From assembly GCF_965363235.1 (NCBI RefSeq), contig NC_134838.1, positions 1,245,001 to 1,309,000 on the forward strand: a stretch of 64,000 nt of DNA, given 5' to 3'. The translations under genes were made by a program, and so were the position numbers. The notes beneath the pieces were generated by a model that saw only the letters and a list, made by a program, of their open reading frames with translations, ran no database searches and was not told where the DNA came from. The number at the start of each line of letters is the position of its first letter. Positions within the stretch are counted from its first letter, which is position 1. This document shows positions 23,876 to 35,360 of this stretch, piece by piece. This stretch comes from Mytilus galloprovincialis (lineage: Eukaryota > Mollusca > Bivalvia > Mytilida > Mytilidae).

Positions 23876-24870
23876 GAGGGATAAATCCAACTTGGTAAAA
23901 AATGTCACTCTGATTCTAACCAAAAATCCTCTGAAACGGACATTATGAAGATGCTTGATTTCTTGATTGACGATATATTTTCTTGTAGGACGTGTTTTTT
24001 AACGAACAACCGGCATCCCCATGGAAACCAAATGCGCTACCCCCTTCTTGTCGACTTGTTTTTTATTCATGTGAGGCTGACGTCATGCAAACATTTCATG
24101 AACAGTATCCTTTAACTTTACTTTCTGCTATAAAGATGATGCTCTCTCACTATATAATTCAAAATTTGGTGACTATTTTGAACATTGAACTTGAGGATGC
24201 ATCAGATACAAATAAGTCTGCCTCATACCTTGACTTGCATCTAGAAATTCACAATGAGGGTGGTTAAAGTCAAAATTTTACGACAAAAGTGATTATTTCA
24301 GCTTCCCAATTGGGAACTTTCCATTTCTATGAAGCAACATTCCAGCCGCTCCTGCATACAGAGTATATATCTCCGAGATGATACGATATCCCATTGCCTG
24401 TATTTCCTTTCATGATTTCCTTGCTGCTCACAAGGAAGATATAAAACAAAAATTTCCAAATGATGAAGTTGAAATTATCCTTTCGTAAATTTTACTGACG
24501 CCACCACGAGTTGATTGACCGTTACGGAGTATCCGTTTCACAGAGGATAGCGGATATATTCCTAAAATCAGAACACCAATCCCGTCCCTTTTCCCTAAAT
24601 GCCACCTGCCAAATTAGATTAATCCCCAGGTTTGTACTAACATAAGCATCACGACGGATCTCACATGTGGAGCAGGATCTGCTTACCATTGCAGAACACC
24701 TGAGACCACCGCAGTTTTTTTGTGGCGTTTGTGTTGCTCCGTCAGTAGTTTTCTATGTTGTGTTTTGTGTACTATTGTTTGTTTGTCATTTACTTTTTTA
24801 GCCATGCCGTTGTCGGCTAATTATCGCCGTAATAGTTTTTCTTTGGTACATTTCGCCTCTCTTTTTCAGG
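23876..24870 (+). mobile_element. Degraded reverse-transcriptase element with family-B tail (plus strand)
   Basis: Translated pieces in several frames: FTFCYKDDALSLYNSKFGDY near 24115-24170 (a decayed YxDD box), DTNKSASYLDLHLEIHNEG (24205-24260), FYDKSDYFSFPIGNFPFL (24275-24330), SNIPAAPAYRVYIS, and HHELIDRYGVSVSQ (24500-24545). It is followed directly by the 3' tail with CTATGTTGTGTTTTGTGTAC and CATGCCGTTGTCGGCTAA to 24870. Several stops and frameshifts; inactive. Same family as 3808-4890. Confidence 0.65.
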
Positions 24871-24879
24871 CGTCCAAAC

Positions 24880-25110
24880 AGTCTTAGGAATTTTTCGTTA
24901 ATTTTTTTACATAAATAAGGCCGTTAGTTTTCTCGTTTGAATTGTTTTACATTGTCTGATCGGGGCCTATTATAGCTGACTATGTGGTATGGGCTTTGCT
25001 CATTATTGAAGGCCGTACGGTGACCTATAGTTGTTAATGTCTGTGTCATTTTGGTCTTTTGTGGATAGTTGACTCATTGGCAATCATACAACATCTTCTT
25101 TTTTATATTA
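24880..25110 (+). repeat. Family-A interspersed repeat
   Basis: ATAAGGCCGTTAGTTTTCTC, GAAGGCCGTACGGTGACCTA, TTTTGGTCTTTTGTGGATAG and CATACAACATCTTCTTTTTT in order. It lies directly behind the retroelement tail. Confidence 0.85.
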
Positions 25111-25226
25111 GGAATCTGCTGATTCCAAATCCAGTCTTGCTTCAAAGTAAAAAAGCTTTTATTTAAAATCCAACTGTAAAAGACAATAACGAAATGTTAT
25201 TCAGTATTATAAATCGAAGAACACAT

Positions 25227-25315
25227 AGCTGAGAGGGTGATAGAGCAGATTGGTATCGCCTCGGTTGACAGTGTTTTCTCGGGGTAACAATATGCACTAT
25301 ACCACCCTCTCAGCT
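25227..25315. repeat. Short palindromic element, 13-bp arms
   Basis: AGCTGAGAGGGTG (25227-25239) and CACCCTCTCAGCT (25303-25315) are exact complements. A related half, AAAGCTGAGAGGGTTACAGG, occurs at about 36733. Confidence 0.65.
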
Positions 25316-25344
25316 TTGTGTTATTTATATACTTTTCCATCAGT

Positions 25345-26490
25345 GAGGTAGTTGGTGTATATCAATAAAAGTGTGGTTCCTATCTCTGTCCCCTGTGGAA
25401 CACATGATGCTACTGGTGCAGAAAATGATACAGCTTTATCTACTAAAACCTGTTGTGGTCTTTCAGGAAACTTTCTATCCATCTTCGTGTGCTGACCTGG
25501 ATTCCGTTATGATGGATTGTTTTGACAATCTGGCGTTGAAAGCTCTGTCAAACGCTTTTGAGAAGTCTAATATTACCATTTCAACTTGTTTTTGTTTTAG
25601 GTGACCTGTTATGTCGTCTGTTGTTACCAGTAGCCGTGTTTCATAGGATCTCTTTCCACTGAAACCATGTTGTTTGCCAAGTAGAATATTCTGTCCATCT
25701 AGGTGTCCATTAATATCTGAAATACTATATAATGTGTTCTAGCATATTTGATATGACTGCTGTAAGAGATACCGGTCGATTGTTTGTAGGCTTAGATCTG
25801 TCACTTTTCTTGAAAATTGGAACAATGTTTGCATTTTCCCGTCTTGGGGTACATCTCCAATATCTAAAAACTGATGGAATATATTAGGATAGTATTGGTG
25901 TTGAAGCATTTACTGTTTCTTTGAGGATTGTGACCATATTGTATCTAGACCACAGGCTTTCTTTTTGTTTAGGCGTCCTATGCACTTTTCACTCCTTTGT
26001 CTGTAATTTGAATGTTGTTCATGGGTTTGTAAGAATATGGACCCTTATCTGGAATTTGATTATCAATTTTGTGTGTAAACACAGATACAAATTGTTTTTT
26101 TAGGATATCTACCTTCTTGTTTGGTGTTTCGGCTTTTTTCGTTTTCAGTGTTTCAATGCTCATTGTAATATGTTTCCCGGATTTGACGTATTTCTAAAGG
26201 TTTTCTGGATCTAACAAGCTATTCAGGTATTTATGGTAAGATGCATAAAGTTTTTTTTCCGAGAGTCTTTCTGAGCTTCTGAAATAACAGGTTTTCCTTT
26301 CTTAAGTGCTTGTTTTGTACAGTCGTACATCCATGTTGCATCTTGATTCATACCTTGATAGTTTAAAAAAAAATATGTCAAATTCTCTTTCACAGATGAT
26401 GGACTTCTATCTTCCGCCATGAAAGAATTGTTGATCTCAGATATTGTTCTTCTGGTTTTTCCCAGTTAGCTCTCCTGTTGTTGTAGACAT
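25345..26490 (-). mobile_element. LINE (Jockey/CR1-like) reverse-transcriptase fragment A
   Basis: On the minus strand, in shifting frames: KKGKPVISEAQKDSRKKNFM (linker, ~26300), then near 25840-25790 FKKSDRSKPTN with RPVSLTAVISNMLEHI, then LLGKQHGFSGKRSYETRLLV, then VEMVILDFSKAFDRAFNARL (25590-25520) and CVPQGTEIG (25405-25375). These are the conserved RT blocks of a non-LTR retrotransposon in the right order. Broken by stops and frameshifts. Confidence 0.85.
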
Positions 26491-27300
26491 TTAATTGGCC
26501 TAGATGGCCTGACATGAGCCCGTACAACTAACATGTCTTGGTTGGTCACTCATTCCTGTAGAGGGCAAGTGAAATACTTTTGACAAGGGATATATATTAT
26601 GAAAAAGTCTAGTATATAGACGTCGAACAAAGCGGCATAACTCAAAATCTAAAAAGTTTTTACATAAGGCCTTGTAAAACTTATGTTTACGTTCATTTAC
26701 ATTCAAATAAGAAATCATTAATGTATTGAAATTCCGATAATCCAGTCATTTATATTATAATACTATTTTCAGTCTTTGTTAGTTGACATTTTAAAATTAG
26801 TGCGGTAACATTTTTTAAACGAAGGAAGAAATTGTTTTGAAAGGAGTAACAGGGAAGATATGCTTCATAAACTTTATGGACGCAATCACGATTAAGCTGA
26901 CCTTGATGAAATGTTCGTTCACATATATAATAGCGGATATGTACCTAATGTCGTTACTACAATCCCACCACCTTATCGAATGTGGCCTACCAAATTTGAC
27001 TTATAACCGGGTTTGTACTAACATGAACTCGGGTATCACAAGTGCAGAAGGGTCTGCTCATCCTTCTGGAACACTTGATATCACCCAAAGTTTTGGTGGG
27101 GGTTGTGTTGCTCAGACTTAAGTTTTTTTATGTTGTGTTTTGTGTACTATTGTTTGTCTGTTTGTCTTTTTCTTTTTGGGCCATGGCATTGTCAGTTTAT
27201 TTTCGACTTTTGAGTTTGAATTTCCCTTTGGTATCTTTCTTCTCTCTTTTAATAATTTTTCAATCAAAATCTATACCACACTTGCCTTGAATTATGACAC
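26491..27300. repeat. Flank duplicated at 29345-30000, ending in a family-B tail
   Basis: GACGTCGAACAAAGCGGCAT, AACTCAAAATCTAAAAAG, ACATTCAAATAAGAAA, AATACTATTTTCAGTCTTT and GCGGTAACATTTTTTAAACG recur in order at 29455-29670. 27050-27252 is a family-B retroelement tail (CATGGCATTGTCAGTTTATT, CCTTTGGTATCTTTCTTCTC). Confidence 0.8.
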
Positions 27301-27445
27301 CTTTTCGTGATTAGAATTAAATCAGATAGCTAATTATCCCCAATTCTCTACCGGTGGATTTAATTAAATTTAGATATGTACTTTAAATATTGTTTATACT
27401 TAAAAATGTTTATACAATGCTATATCAATTTCGAATATAAAAGAG

Positions 27446-27615
27446 AAGATATGATATGCTTGCCAATGAGACAACTCTCCACAAGAGACAACATAACATT
27501 AACAAGGCCGTAAGGATTTCAACAATGAGCAAAGCCCATACCGCATAGTCATCTTATAAATTTAAGGCCCCGAAATGGCAAATATAAAACAATTCAAACG
27601 AAAAACAAATACATG
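27446..27615 (-). repeat. Family-A interspersed repeat (minus)
   Basis: TGCCAATGAGACAACTCTCC, AACAATGAGCAAAGCCCATA, CCGCATAGTCATCTTATA and ATAAAACAATTCAAACGAAA, the complement of the 9795-10060 copy. Confidence 0.85.
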
Positions 27616-27639
27616 ACTGAAATGCAGTTTTATACACAT

Positions 27640-28395
27640 GGAAAAAGATGTTTACTTTATGATAAAAGATCCAATGTATTTTTTCATGATGTTTGCATAC
27701 AAACTTTTACCTAGTTACTAGGATCAATTACATAAATAGATATCTCGCTGCATTGAAAATCTATTGGTGACCTTCTGTTGTTGTCTGTTCTATGGTCGAG
27801 TTGTTGTCTCTTTGACACATTCCCCATTTCCATTCTCAATTTTATTTCCCTGTTTGACAAATTAAAAGAATTTGAACAGTTTTAAAAAATGTGATACAAT
27901 TCATATTATTACTTCCATTGAACTGTGTCAATGAAATTGGAAGTTAGTCATCCATTGAAGATTTATAAGATGTTATTTTTAAATATGATGGTTGAAGGCA
28001 TGGATTACGACAACGCTAAATATAACAGGACTACATGTATATGATAATAAAGGGGGGAGGGGGTATTTTCATATATTTTTCTTGTTGGTTTATGGTTCAT
28101 TAATTATGCGATCCATCCAGTTTTCAGTAACTTTTGTATTTGTTTGTGCTTTTCTGTGCTGGTTGTTTCTCAGCCATTTTTTTTAAAATACGTAGTCCTA
28201 AATTTTTCTGATTTTCATGATTTTCAATATTTTGTTTTACTTTATATTAGTTCTTATTAAACCGTCACTACTTCAAATAAGTGATTTTGATCCAAAATGT
28301 CAGCTATTGCTTAAACACTTTTAACAGAGAAGAAACTAATTAATCATAAAATAAACCAGACAGCACAAGGATTGAAATTACTAAAACATCATTTG
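27640..28395 (+). repeat. Diverged third copy of the 31.5-33.4 kb repeat unit
   Basis: TTTACTTTATGATAAAAGAT, CCAATGTATTTTTTCATG, AATGTGATACAATTCATATT, ACTGTGTCAATGAAATTGGA and CTTTTAACAGAGAAGAAAC follow the same order as in 31550-32125. A family-H fragment is inserted near 27770-27850. Confidence 0.7.
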
Positions 28396-29345
28396 TACAA
28401 TAGGGTATTCTGTCCATCTAGGTGGTCCATCATCTAGGATACTATGATGCGTTCTAGTATATCAGATATGACTGCTGTATGAAATACTGGTTGGTAGTTT
28501 GCAGGCTTAGATATGTAGCTTTTCTTCAAAATTGGAACAACGATGGTATTATCCAAGTCTTTTTGTATATATCAAGTATCTAAAAACGGTGGGTATATAT
28601 CTGGAAAGTATTGGTGACATAGCCTATGCAGTTTCTTTGAGGATAGTTATTTTATTTGGACCTCAGGCTTTCCTTTCGTTAATGCGTTCTATGCATTTGT
28701 TCACTCCTTTGTCTGTAATTTGAATGTTGTTCGTATGTTTTTTAGGATGTGGACCTTTGTCTGGAATTTGACGAAAATTCTTGTCGGTAATGATATATAC
28801 ACATTGGTTGTTTTACATATCTGCCTACTCGTTTGGTGTTTCAGTTATTTTATCTTCAGCTTTCATAGTTCCAACTGTATTCTTCTTCCTTGATTTCATA
28901 TATTTCCAAAAAGATTTAGTTGTTGCTTTTTTTCAGGAACCAACATACTATTCATGTATTTATGGTAAAATGAATGAAGATAATTACAAAGAGTCTTTCT
29001 GAATGTCAGAAATTTACAACTTCTTTGCTGGCTTTTTTTTAAGTGCTTGTTTAAACAGTCGTTCTTTTTTCTGATCATTATTTCAATTTATTTCAATTTA
29101 TTTGAAATCAATGGCACATCTAGTATCTTTTTTAATGTTTTCTTTGGTATCCATTTGGTCATAATTTCAAAAACAGATATTTTTAAAAACTGTTTGTAAT
29201 TCTCTTCCTCAGGTGATGATTTAATATCTTCTGAGAGGAGAGAATTGCTGATCTCTGACATTTGCTGTTTTGCTTTTCCCCAGTTAGCTTTCTTATAGTT
29301 GTAGACAGTTCTTGTTGTCTGTTTTGAAAGTCCTGCCATGTGTAC
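28396..29345 (-). mobile_element. LINE reverse-transcriptase fragment B
   Basis: Second, shorter copy of the 25.3-26.5 kb LINE in the same orientation. ATTCTGTCCATCTAGGTGG, CTAGTATATCAGATATGACT, TCTTCAAAATTGGAACAAC and CTTTGTCTGTAATTTGAATG match it. The open stretch at 29339-29088 carries TTRTVYNYKKANWGKAKQQM, corresponding to the linker before the RT domain. Inactive. Confidence 0.8.
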
Positions 29346-30010
29346 GTGCAGCTATCATGTTATGGTTACTCATTGTTACAGATTCCTAAAGAGGACAAGT
29401 GAAATACGTTTAAACAAGATAAGGGTGATATATTATGAAAAGGTCTAGTGTATAGGCGTTGAACAAAGCGGCATAACTCAAAATATAAAAAGTTTTTTTT
29501 TTTTTACAATTCCATAAAACCTTGTCAATTAAATTACGTTCATTTTATCAAAGTTTACATTCAAATAAGAAAGGTGTTTGAATTCCGACAAACCAATAAT
29601 TATTATTAAACTACAATTTTCAGTCTTTTTTGGTGACATTTTGAGAAAAATAGTACGGTAACATTTTTTGTAAACGAAGAGAAGATGTATTTAAAAAAGT
29701 AACAGAGAAGATATTATCAAAGAAAAAAAAATGAATTTGATTTCGCAATCTTTTCTTGATTTCATCCTACCTTCGTTAATTTTACCGATGCAATCACGAG
29801 TTAGGTGACCGCTATGAAGTATCTTTTCTATGTTGTGTTTTGTGCACTATTGTTTGTCTGTTGGTATTTTTCTGTTTTAGATATGGCGTTGTCCGTTTAT
29901 TTTTGACTATGAGTTTGAATGTCCCTTTCATATCTTTCGCCTCTCTTTTAATAAATTTACAAACAAAATCTTAATCACAATAATTGGACTGAAGTATGAC
30001 ACGTTTCCGT
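29346..30010. repeat. Second copy of the LINE flank plus family-B tail
   Basis: Diverged duplicate of 26491-27300; the family-B tail is at 29820-29955 (CTATGTTGTGTTTTGTGCAC, ATGGCGTTGTCCGTTTATTT). Confidence 0.75.
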
Positions 30011-30194
30011 GCTTAATAGCGTACGCAATCCCTATCGAAAATTATCTACCGGTGGTTTACTGAGTCGGGTGTGTCTATTTTCTGTGTTGGTCTTCAATGT
30101 ATTATGTATTCCGGTTTTTGTTTTTTGTAATTAGTTAAGGACGTCAGTTTTATCATGTAAATCTTTTATCTTTGCAATAGCATAAATTATTCTA

Positions 30195-30410
30195 TATAAT
30201 AAGGATGTTCTTATCACAAGCAAAAAACCCTAGCCGTATTTGGCACAACCTTTTTCAACTTTTGATCCTTAGAGCTGTACTACTTTGAACCTTTCTTTGA
30301 CTTCCGAACTTTTATATCTGGGCGTCACTGGTAAGTCTTGTTTGTACGAGGCGCGTTTTTGACGTAATGAATTTTAAACCTGATGCCTTTTGTTATCTAT
30401 ATTCATGTGT
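30195..30410 (+). repeat. Interspersed repeat family C (plus copy)
   Basis: GCCGTATTTGGCACAACCTT, TTTTATATCTGGGCGTCACT, GGTAAGTCTTGTTTGTACGA and CCTGATGCCTTTTGTTATCT, in the opposite orientation to 18956-19315. Confidence 0.7.
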
Positions 30411-30429
30411 TTCTTTGCCAAATACGTTC

Positions 30430-30935
30430 TGCTATGTATTTGTATTGTAGTCCTGTATTATTATGTTGTCATTTTAATGTTATATTTAACAAAGCCATCA
30501 AAGTGCGAGGTTTGGCATGCCACAAAACCAGGTTCAACCCACCATTTTTTTCTTTAAAAATGTCCTGTACCAAGTCAGCAAAATGGCCATTGTTATATCA
30601 TAGTTCGTTTCTGTGTGTGTAACATTTTTACGTTGTGTTTCCGTTGTGTCGTTTGTTTTCTCCTATATTTGAGTGTGAATTCACATTACTATAAGACGTG
30701 TCACGGTACTTTTCTATCCCAAATTCATGTATTTGGTTTTGATGTTATATTGGTTATTCCCATCGGATTTTGTCTAATGCTTAGTCCGTTGCTGTGTGTG
30801 TTACATTTTAATGTTGTGTCGTTGTTCTCCTCTAATATTTATTACGTTTCCCTCAGTTTTAGTTTGTTACCCATTTTGTTTTTTGTCCATAGATTTATGA
30901 GTTTTGAACAGCGGTATACTACTGTTGCCTTTATT
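30430..30935 (+). repeat. Interspersed repeat, ends ...TTGCCTTTATTTA
   Basis: Two internal halves share GTTCGTTTCTGTGTGTGTAA / CCGTTGCTGTGTGTGTTACA, and TTACGTTGTGTTTCCGTTGT / TTAATGTTGTGTCGTTGTTC. It ends GTTTTGAACAGCGGTATACT and TTGCCTTTATTTA. The ORFs at 30383-30938 are repeat sequence. Confidence 0.6.
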
Positions 30936-30943
30936 TAAATTAA

Positions 30944-31105
30944 GAAATAATTCCGTCATGTCATGCTCTATGCTCATTTTAACATGGGTAGGCATTATAT
31001 TTGTCGATATTTTACACTGAGCGTTAGCGAGGTGTAAAATGTGGTCAAATATAATGCCTACCCATGTTAAAAGGAGCATAGAGCATGACATGAAGGAATT
31101 ATTTC
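30944..31105. mobile_element. Long hairpin element, 74-bp arms, 14-base loop
   Basis: Arms 30944-31017 and 31032-31105 are near-perfect reverse complements in exact register (for example CATGTCATGCTCTATGCTC and GAGCATAGAGCATGACATG). The loop is TGAGCGTTAGCGAG. Any transcript through it would fold into a long hairpin. MITE-like; ends and target duplication not determined. Confidence 0.9.
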
Positions 31106-31492
31106 GATTCTAATAGGACAAATACAGTAGTTTGTATAGGTCGAAGCGTACGAAATTACCGTTAAAATGTTTGGCTGTTCCCGTTTCCTCCTCGAGGAGT
31201 CTGTGCATTGCATTTCATGTTTAAAAGCTACGAGCAGGGTAAATACATGTTGTTTCATAAAAAAATATAATAATAGTTTATGTCAGCTGCTTCAAGGTAT
31301 ATATTTTAAAGGATAACGATGGAAATAACGTTAATATAAACAGTAAGTTCGTGCGCATGTGTCAAACATATTTTGTGCTCATTAGAACACGGCTTTGTTT
31401 ACAAAGCGTAATAAGGACGTCATAATAGAACTAATTTTAGATGCGTACCTTCAATCTTTTTTATACATTGAAACATTTATTAAAACATTATT

Positions 31493-33405
31493 AAAACATT
31501 TAAATAATTTGGCATTTTAAATGCATGGAAATGCATGGAAATGCATTTGTATACAGATAGAAAAAAACTGTTGACTTTATGATATAAGATTCAATGTATT
31601 CTTTTCAATCAAATGAATGATGATTTTTTGCATACGAACTTTCACCCAATGTAAGATCAATTACATAAACAGGTATTCCCATGTTTAATATAAAAAAAGT
31701 AAAATGAAATGTGATACAATTTATATTATAATTTCTATTGAACTGTGTCAATTAGATTGGAAGTCAGTCAGCCATTGAAGCATTGTAGATTGCTGAGGTG
31801 TTATTTAATGATACAACAACCCTAGATATAAACAAGACTATACATTGACTACAGGTATAGGATAATAAACGAGGAGTGTATTTTATATATATATATATTT
31901 CTAGCTGGTTTATGATCCATTTATAAGTGATTCATTTAGTTACAGTTTTGTTCTTTTTTACGTGTTAGTTGTTTCTCAGCCATTTTTTTAACTACATGTA
32001 GTCCGAATTTTTCTAATCTTATTTTTCAATATTTTGTTTTCTTTATACAATTCCTGTTAACCATCATATTCCGATACGAGATTTTGGTCCAAACTGTTAA
32101 CTTGCATGTAAACACTTTTAACAGAGAAGAAACCCAGAGAAAATCTCAATTCATAGAAGAAAAAGAAAAACCAGACAACACAAGGATTGAAATGTAGAAG
32201 TCATCTTTTTCATTAATATTTCAGGCTAAATTTAAAAATTACCGCTGTTATTTTCCTTTTTAAAATCACCCCTTTTAGCTCACGAAATTCTCAAAAAACG
32301 GTACGTTTTCTTATGTCAAATTAATCGCAATCACTGACTGTTAAGATTATGTGTATAACCTCAAATCTATTTCTGTATTGTAATATAGTATTTCAGTGTT
32401 GTAAATTGAAATATATGTAGTGTTTTTTTTCTGTGCGCTGTTATTAAAATATTATTAAAACATTTAAATGATTTGGCATTTTAAATGCATGGAAATCCAT
32501 TTGTATACAGATAGAAAAAAACTGTTGACTTTATGATATAAGATTCAATGTATTCTTTTCAATCGATGATGATTTTTGCATACGAACTTTCACCCAATGT
32601 AGGATCAATTACATAAACAGGTATTCCCATGTTTAATACAAAAAATTAAAATGAAATGTGGTACAATTTATATTATAATTTCCATTGAACTCTGTCAATT
32701 AGATTGGAAGTCAGTCAGCCATTGAAGCATTGTAGATTGCTAAGGTGTTATTTAATGATACAACAACCCTAGATATAAACAAGACTATACATTGACTACA
32801 GGTATAGGATAATAAACGAGGAGTGTATTTTATATATATTTCTAGCTGGTTTATGATCCATTTATAAGTGATTCATTTAGTTACAGTTTTGTTCTTTTTT
32901 ACGTGTTAGTTGTTTCTCAGTCATTTTTTTTAACTACATGTAGTCCGAATTTTTCTAATCTTATTTTTCAATATTTTGTTTTCTTTATACAGTTCCTGTT
33001 AACCATCACAACTTCGGATACGAGATTTTGGTCCAGATTGTTAACTTGCATGTAAACACTTTTAACAGAGAGAGAAAAAAAAAGAGAAAACCTCAATTCA
33101 TAGATGAAGAAAAAACCAAGACAACACAAGAATTGAAATGTAGAAGTCATCATTTTCATTAATATTTCAGGTTAAATTTAAAAATTACCGCTGTTATTTT
33201 CCTTTTTTAAAATCACCCCTTTCAGCTCTCGAAATTCTCAGAAAACGGTACGTCTTCTTATGTCAAATTAATCGCAATCACTGACTGTTAAGATTATGTG
33301 TATAACCTCAAATCTATATATTTCTGTATTGTAATATAGTATTTCAGTGTTGTGAATTGAAATATGTGAAATATATGTAGTGTTTTTTTTCTGTGCGCTG
33401 TTATT
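31493..33405 (+). repeat. Recent ~954-bp tandem duplication
   Basis: Copy 1 is ~31493-32447 and copy 2 ~32448-33405. GTATACAGATAGAAAAAAAC is at 31549 and again at 32503 (offset 954). Both copies continue with AATGATACAACAACCCTAGA, TAGGATAATAAACGAGGAGT, ACTGACTGTTAAGATTATGT and TTTTTTTTCTGTGCGCTGTT. Differences are scattered substitutions and small indels, for example in the TATATA stretch. Confidence 0.93.
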
Positions 33406-33599
33406 TCGGTTTTGTCTGTCTCGAAATTATGTCTGTGTTGTATGTACTAAGTGCTGCCATTAATTATTCCAGTCAGTGAGTGTTTCATCTGTAATTGATT
33501 ATGTCAGAAGAGTCTGCATACTGAATCTGTAATGTCATTGTTGTTTGCATGGTATTGTGTCAGTGTTGTCTGTATATTTATTTCAGTGTAGTATAATTG

Positions 33600-35360
33600 T
33601 GCTATTAATTTCATTGTGATTTGTTTGTCGCCATGTAAATGTGGTTTGTTTGTGACTATGTCAATGTGATTTATTTGTGACAAGTGTGGTACGTTTGTGA
33701 CTATTTCAGTGTGGTATGTTTGTGATTATTTGGGTGTGGTATTTTTTTTATTATATATGTATGGTATGTTTGAGATTATTTCAGTGTGGTATGTTTGTGA
33801 CTTTTTCTCTGTGGTATATTTGTGACTTTTTCTCTGTGGTATGGTTGTGACTATTTTAGTGTGGTATGTTTGTTACTTTTTCTTTGTGGTATGGTTGTGA
33901 CTATTTTAGTGTGGTATGTTTGTGACTTTTTCTCTGTGGTATGGTTGTGACTATTTTAGTTTGGTATGTTTGTGACTTTTTCTCTGTGGTATGGTTGTGA
34001 CTATTTTAGTTTGGTATGTTTGTGACTTTTCTGTGTGTTATGTCTGTGATTATTTCTATGTGTTATGTTTGTGATTATTTCTGTGTGTTATGTTTGTGAC
34101 TTTTCTATGTGTTATGTTTGTGATTATTTCTGTGTGTTATGTTTGTGACTTTTCTATGTGTTATGTTTGTGATTATTTCTGTGTATTTTGTTTTATGTTG
34201 TTTAACTGTGGTATGTTTGTGACTTTTCTATGTGTTATGTTTGTGATTATTTCTGTGTATTTTGTTTTAGGTTATTTAACTGTGGTATGTTTGTGACTTT
34301 TCTATATGTTATGTTTGTGACTTTTTCTATGTGTTATGTTTGTGATTATTTCTGTGTGTTATGTTTGTGACTTTTCTATGTGTTACGTTTGTGATTATTT
34401 CTGTGTATTTTGTTTTATGTTATTTAACTGTGGTATGTTTGTGACTTTTCTATGTGTTATGTTTGTGATTATTTCTGTGTGTTATGTTTGTGACTTTTCT
34501 ATGTGTTATGTTTGTGATTATTTCTGTGTGTTATGTTTGTGACTTTTCTATGTGTTATGTTTGTGCTTATTTCTGTGTATTTTGTTTTAGATTATTTAAC
34601 TGTGGTATGTTAGTGACTTTTCTGTGTGTTATGTTTGTGATTATTTCTGTGTATTTTGTTTTAGATTATTTAACTGTGGTATGTTTGTGACTTTTCTATG
34701 TGTTATGTTTGTGATTATTTCTGTATATTTTGTTTTAGGTTATTTAACTGTGGTATGTTAGTGACTTTTCAGTGTGTTATGTTTGTGATTATTTCTGTGT
34801 ATTTTGTTTTAGATTATTTAACTGTGGTATGTTTGTGACTTTTCTGTGTGTTATGTTTGTGATTATTTCTGTGTATATTGTTTTAGGTTATTTAACTGTG
34901 GTATGTTTGTGACTTTTCTTTGTGTTATGTTTGTGCTTATTTCTGTGTATTTTGTTTTAGATTATTTAACTGTGTTATGTTTGTGACTTTTCTATGTGTT
35001 ATGTTTGTGATTATTTCTGTGTATTTTGTTTTATGTTATTTAAATGTGGTATGTTTGTGACTTTTCTTTGTGTTATGTTTGTGCTTATTTCTGTGTATTT
35101 TGTTTTAGATTATTTAACTGTGGTATGTTTGTGACTTTTCTTTGTGTTATGTTTGTGATTATTTCTGTGTATTTTGTTTTAGATTATTTAACTGTGGTAT
35201 GTTTGTGACTTTTCTGTGTGTTATGTTTGTGCTTATTTCTGTGTATTTTGTTTTATGTTATTTAACTGTGATATGTTTGTGACTTTTCTTTGTGTTATGT
35301 TTGTGCTTATTTCTGTGTATTTTGTTTTAGGTTATTTAACTGTGGTATGTTTGTAATTAT
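33600..35360 (+). repeat. Minisatellite with ~25-bp monomers and 74-bp higher-order units
   Basis: Monomers resemble TGTGTTATGTTTGTGATTAT and TGTGTTATGTTTGTGACTTT. From about 34100, three monomer types alternate as a 74-bp unit that ends in TTATTTAACTGTGG (34200, 34274 and on). The left part (33600-34080) is older and irregular, with TATGGTTGTGACTATTTTAG types. ORFs here (FVTFLCVMFVIISVCYVCD-like) exist only because the monomers lack stops in one frame. Confidence 0.95.

Noticed and set aside
30383..30938. Two adjacent hydrophobic ORFs as membrane proteins
   Set aside because: The sequence has an internal duplicated block and ends in a known dispersed repeat end; hydrophobicity comes from T-rich DNA.
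33600..35360. Overlapping 68-codon ORFs encoding a Cys-rich hydrophobic repeat protein
   Set aside because: They follow the minisatellite monomer exactly; open frames arise because one frame lacks stops, and there is no start, splice or codon signal independent of the repeat.
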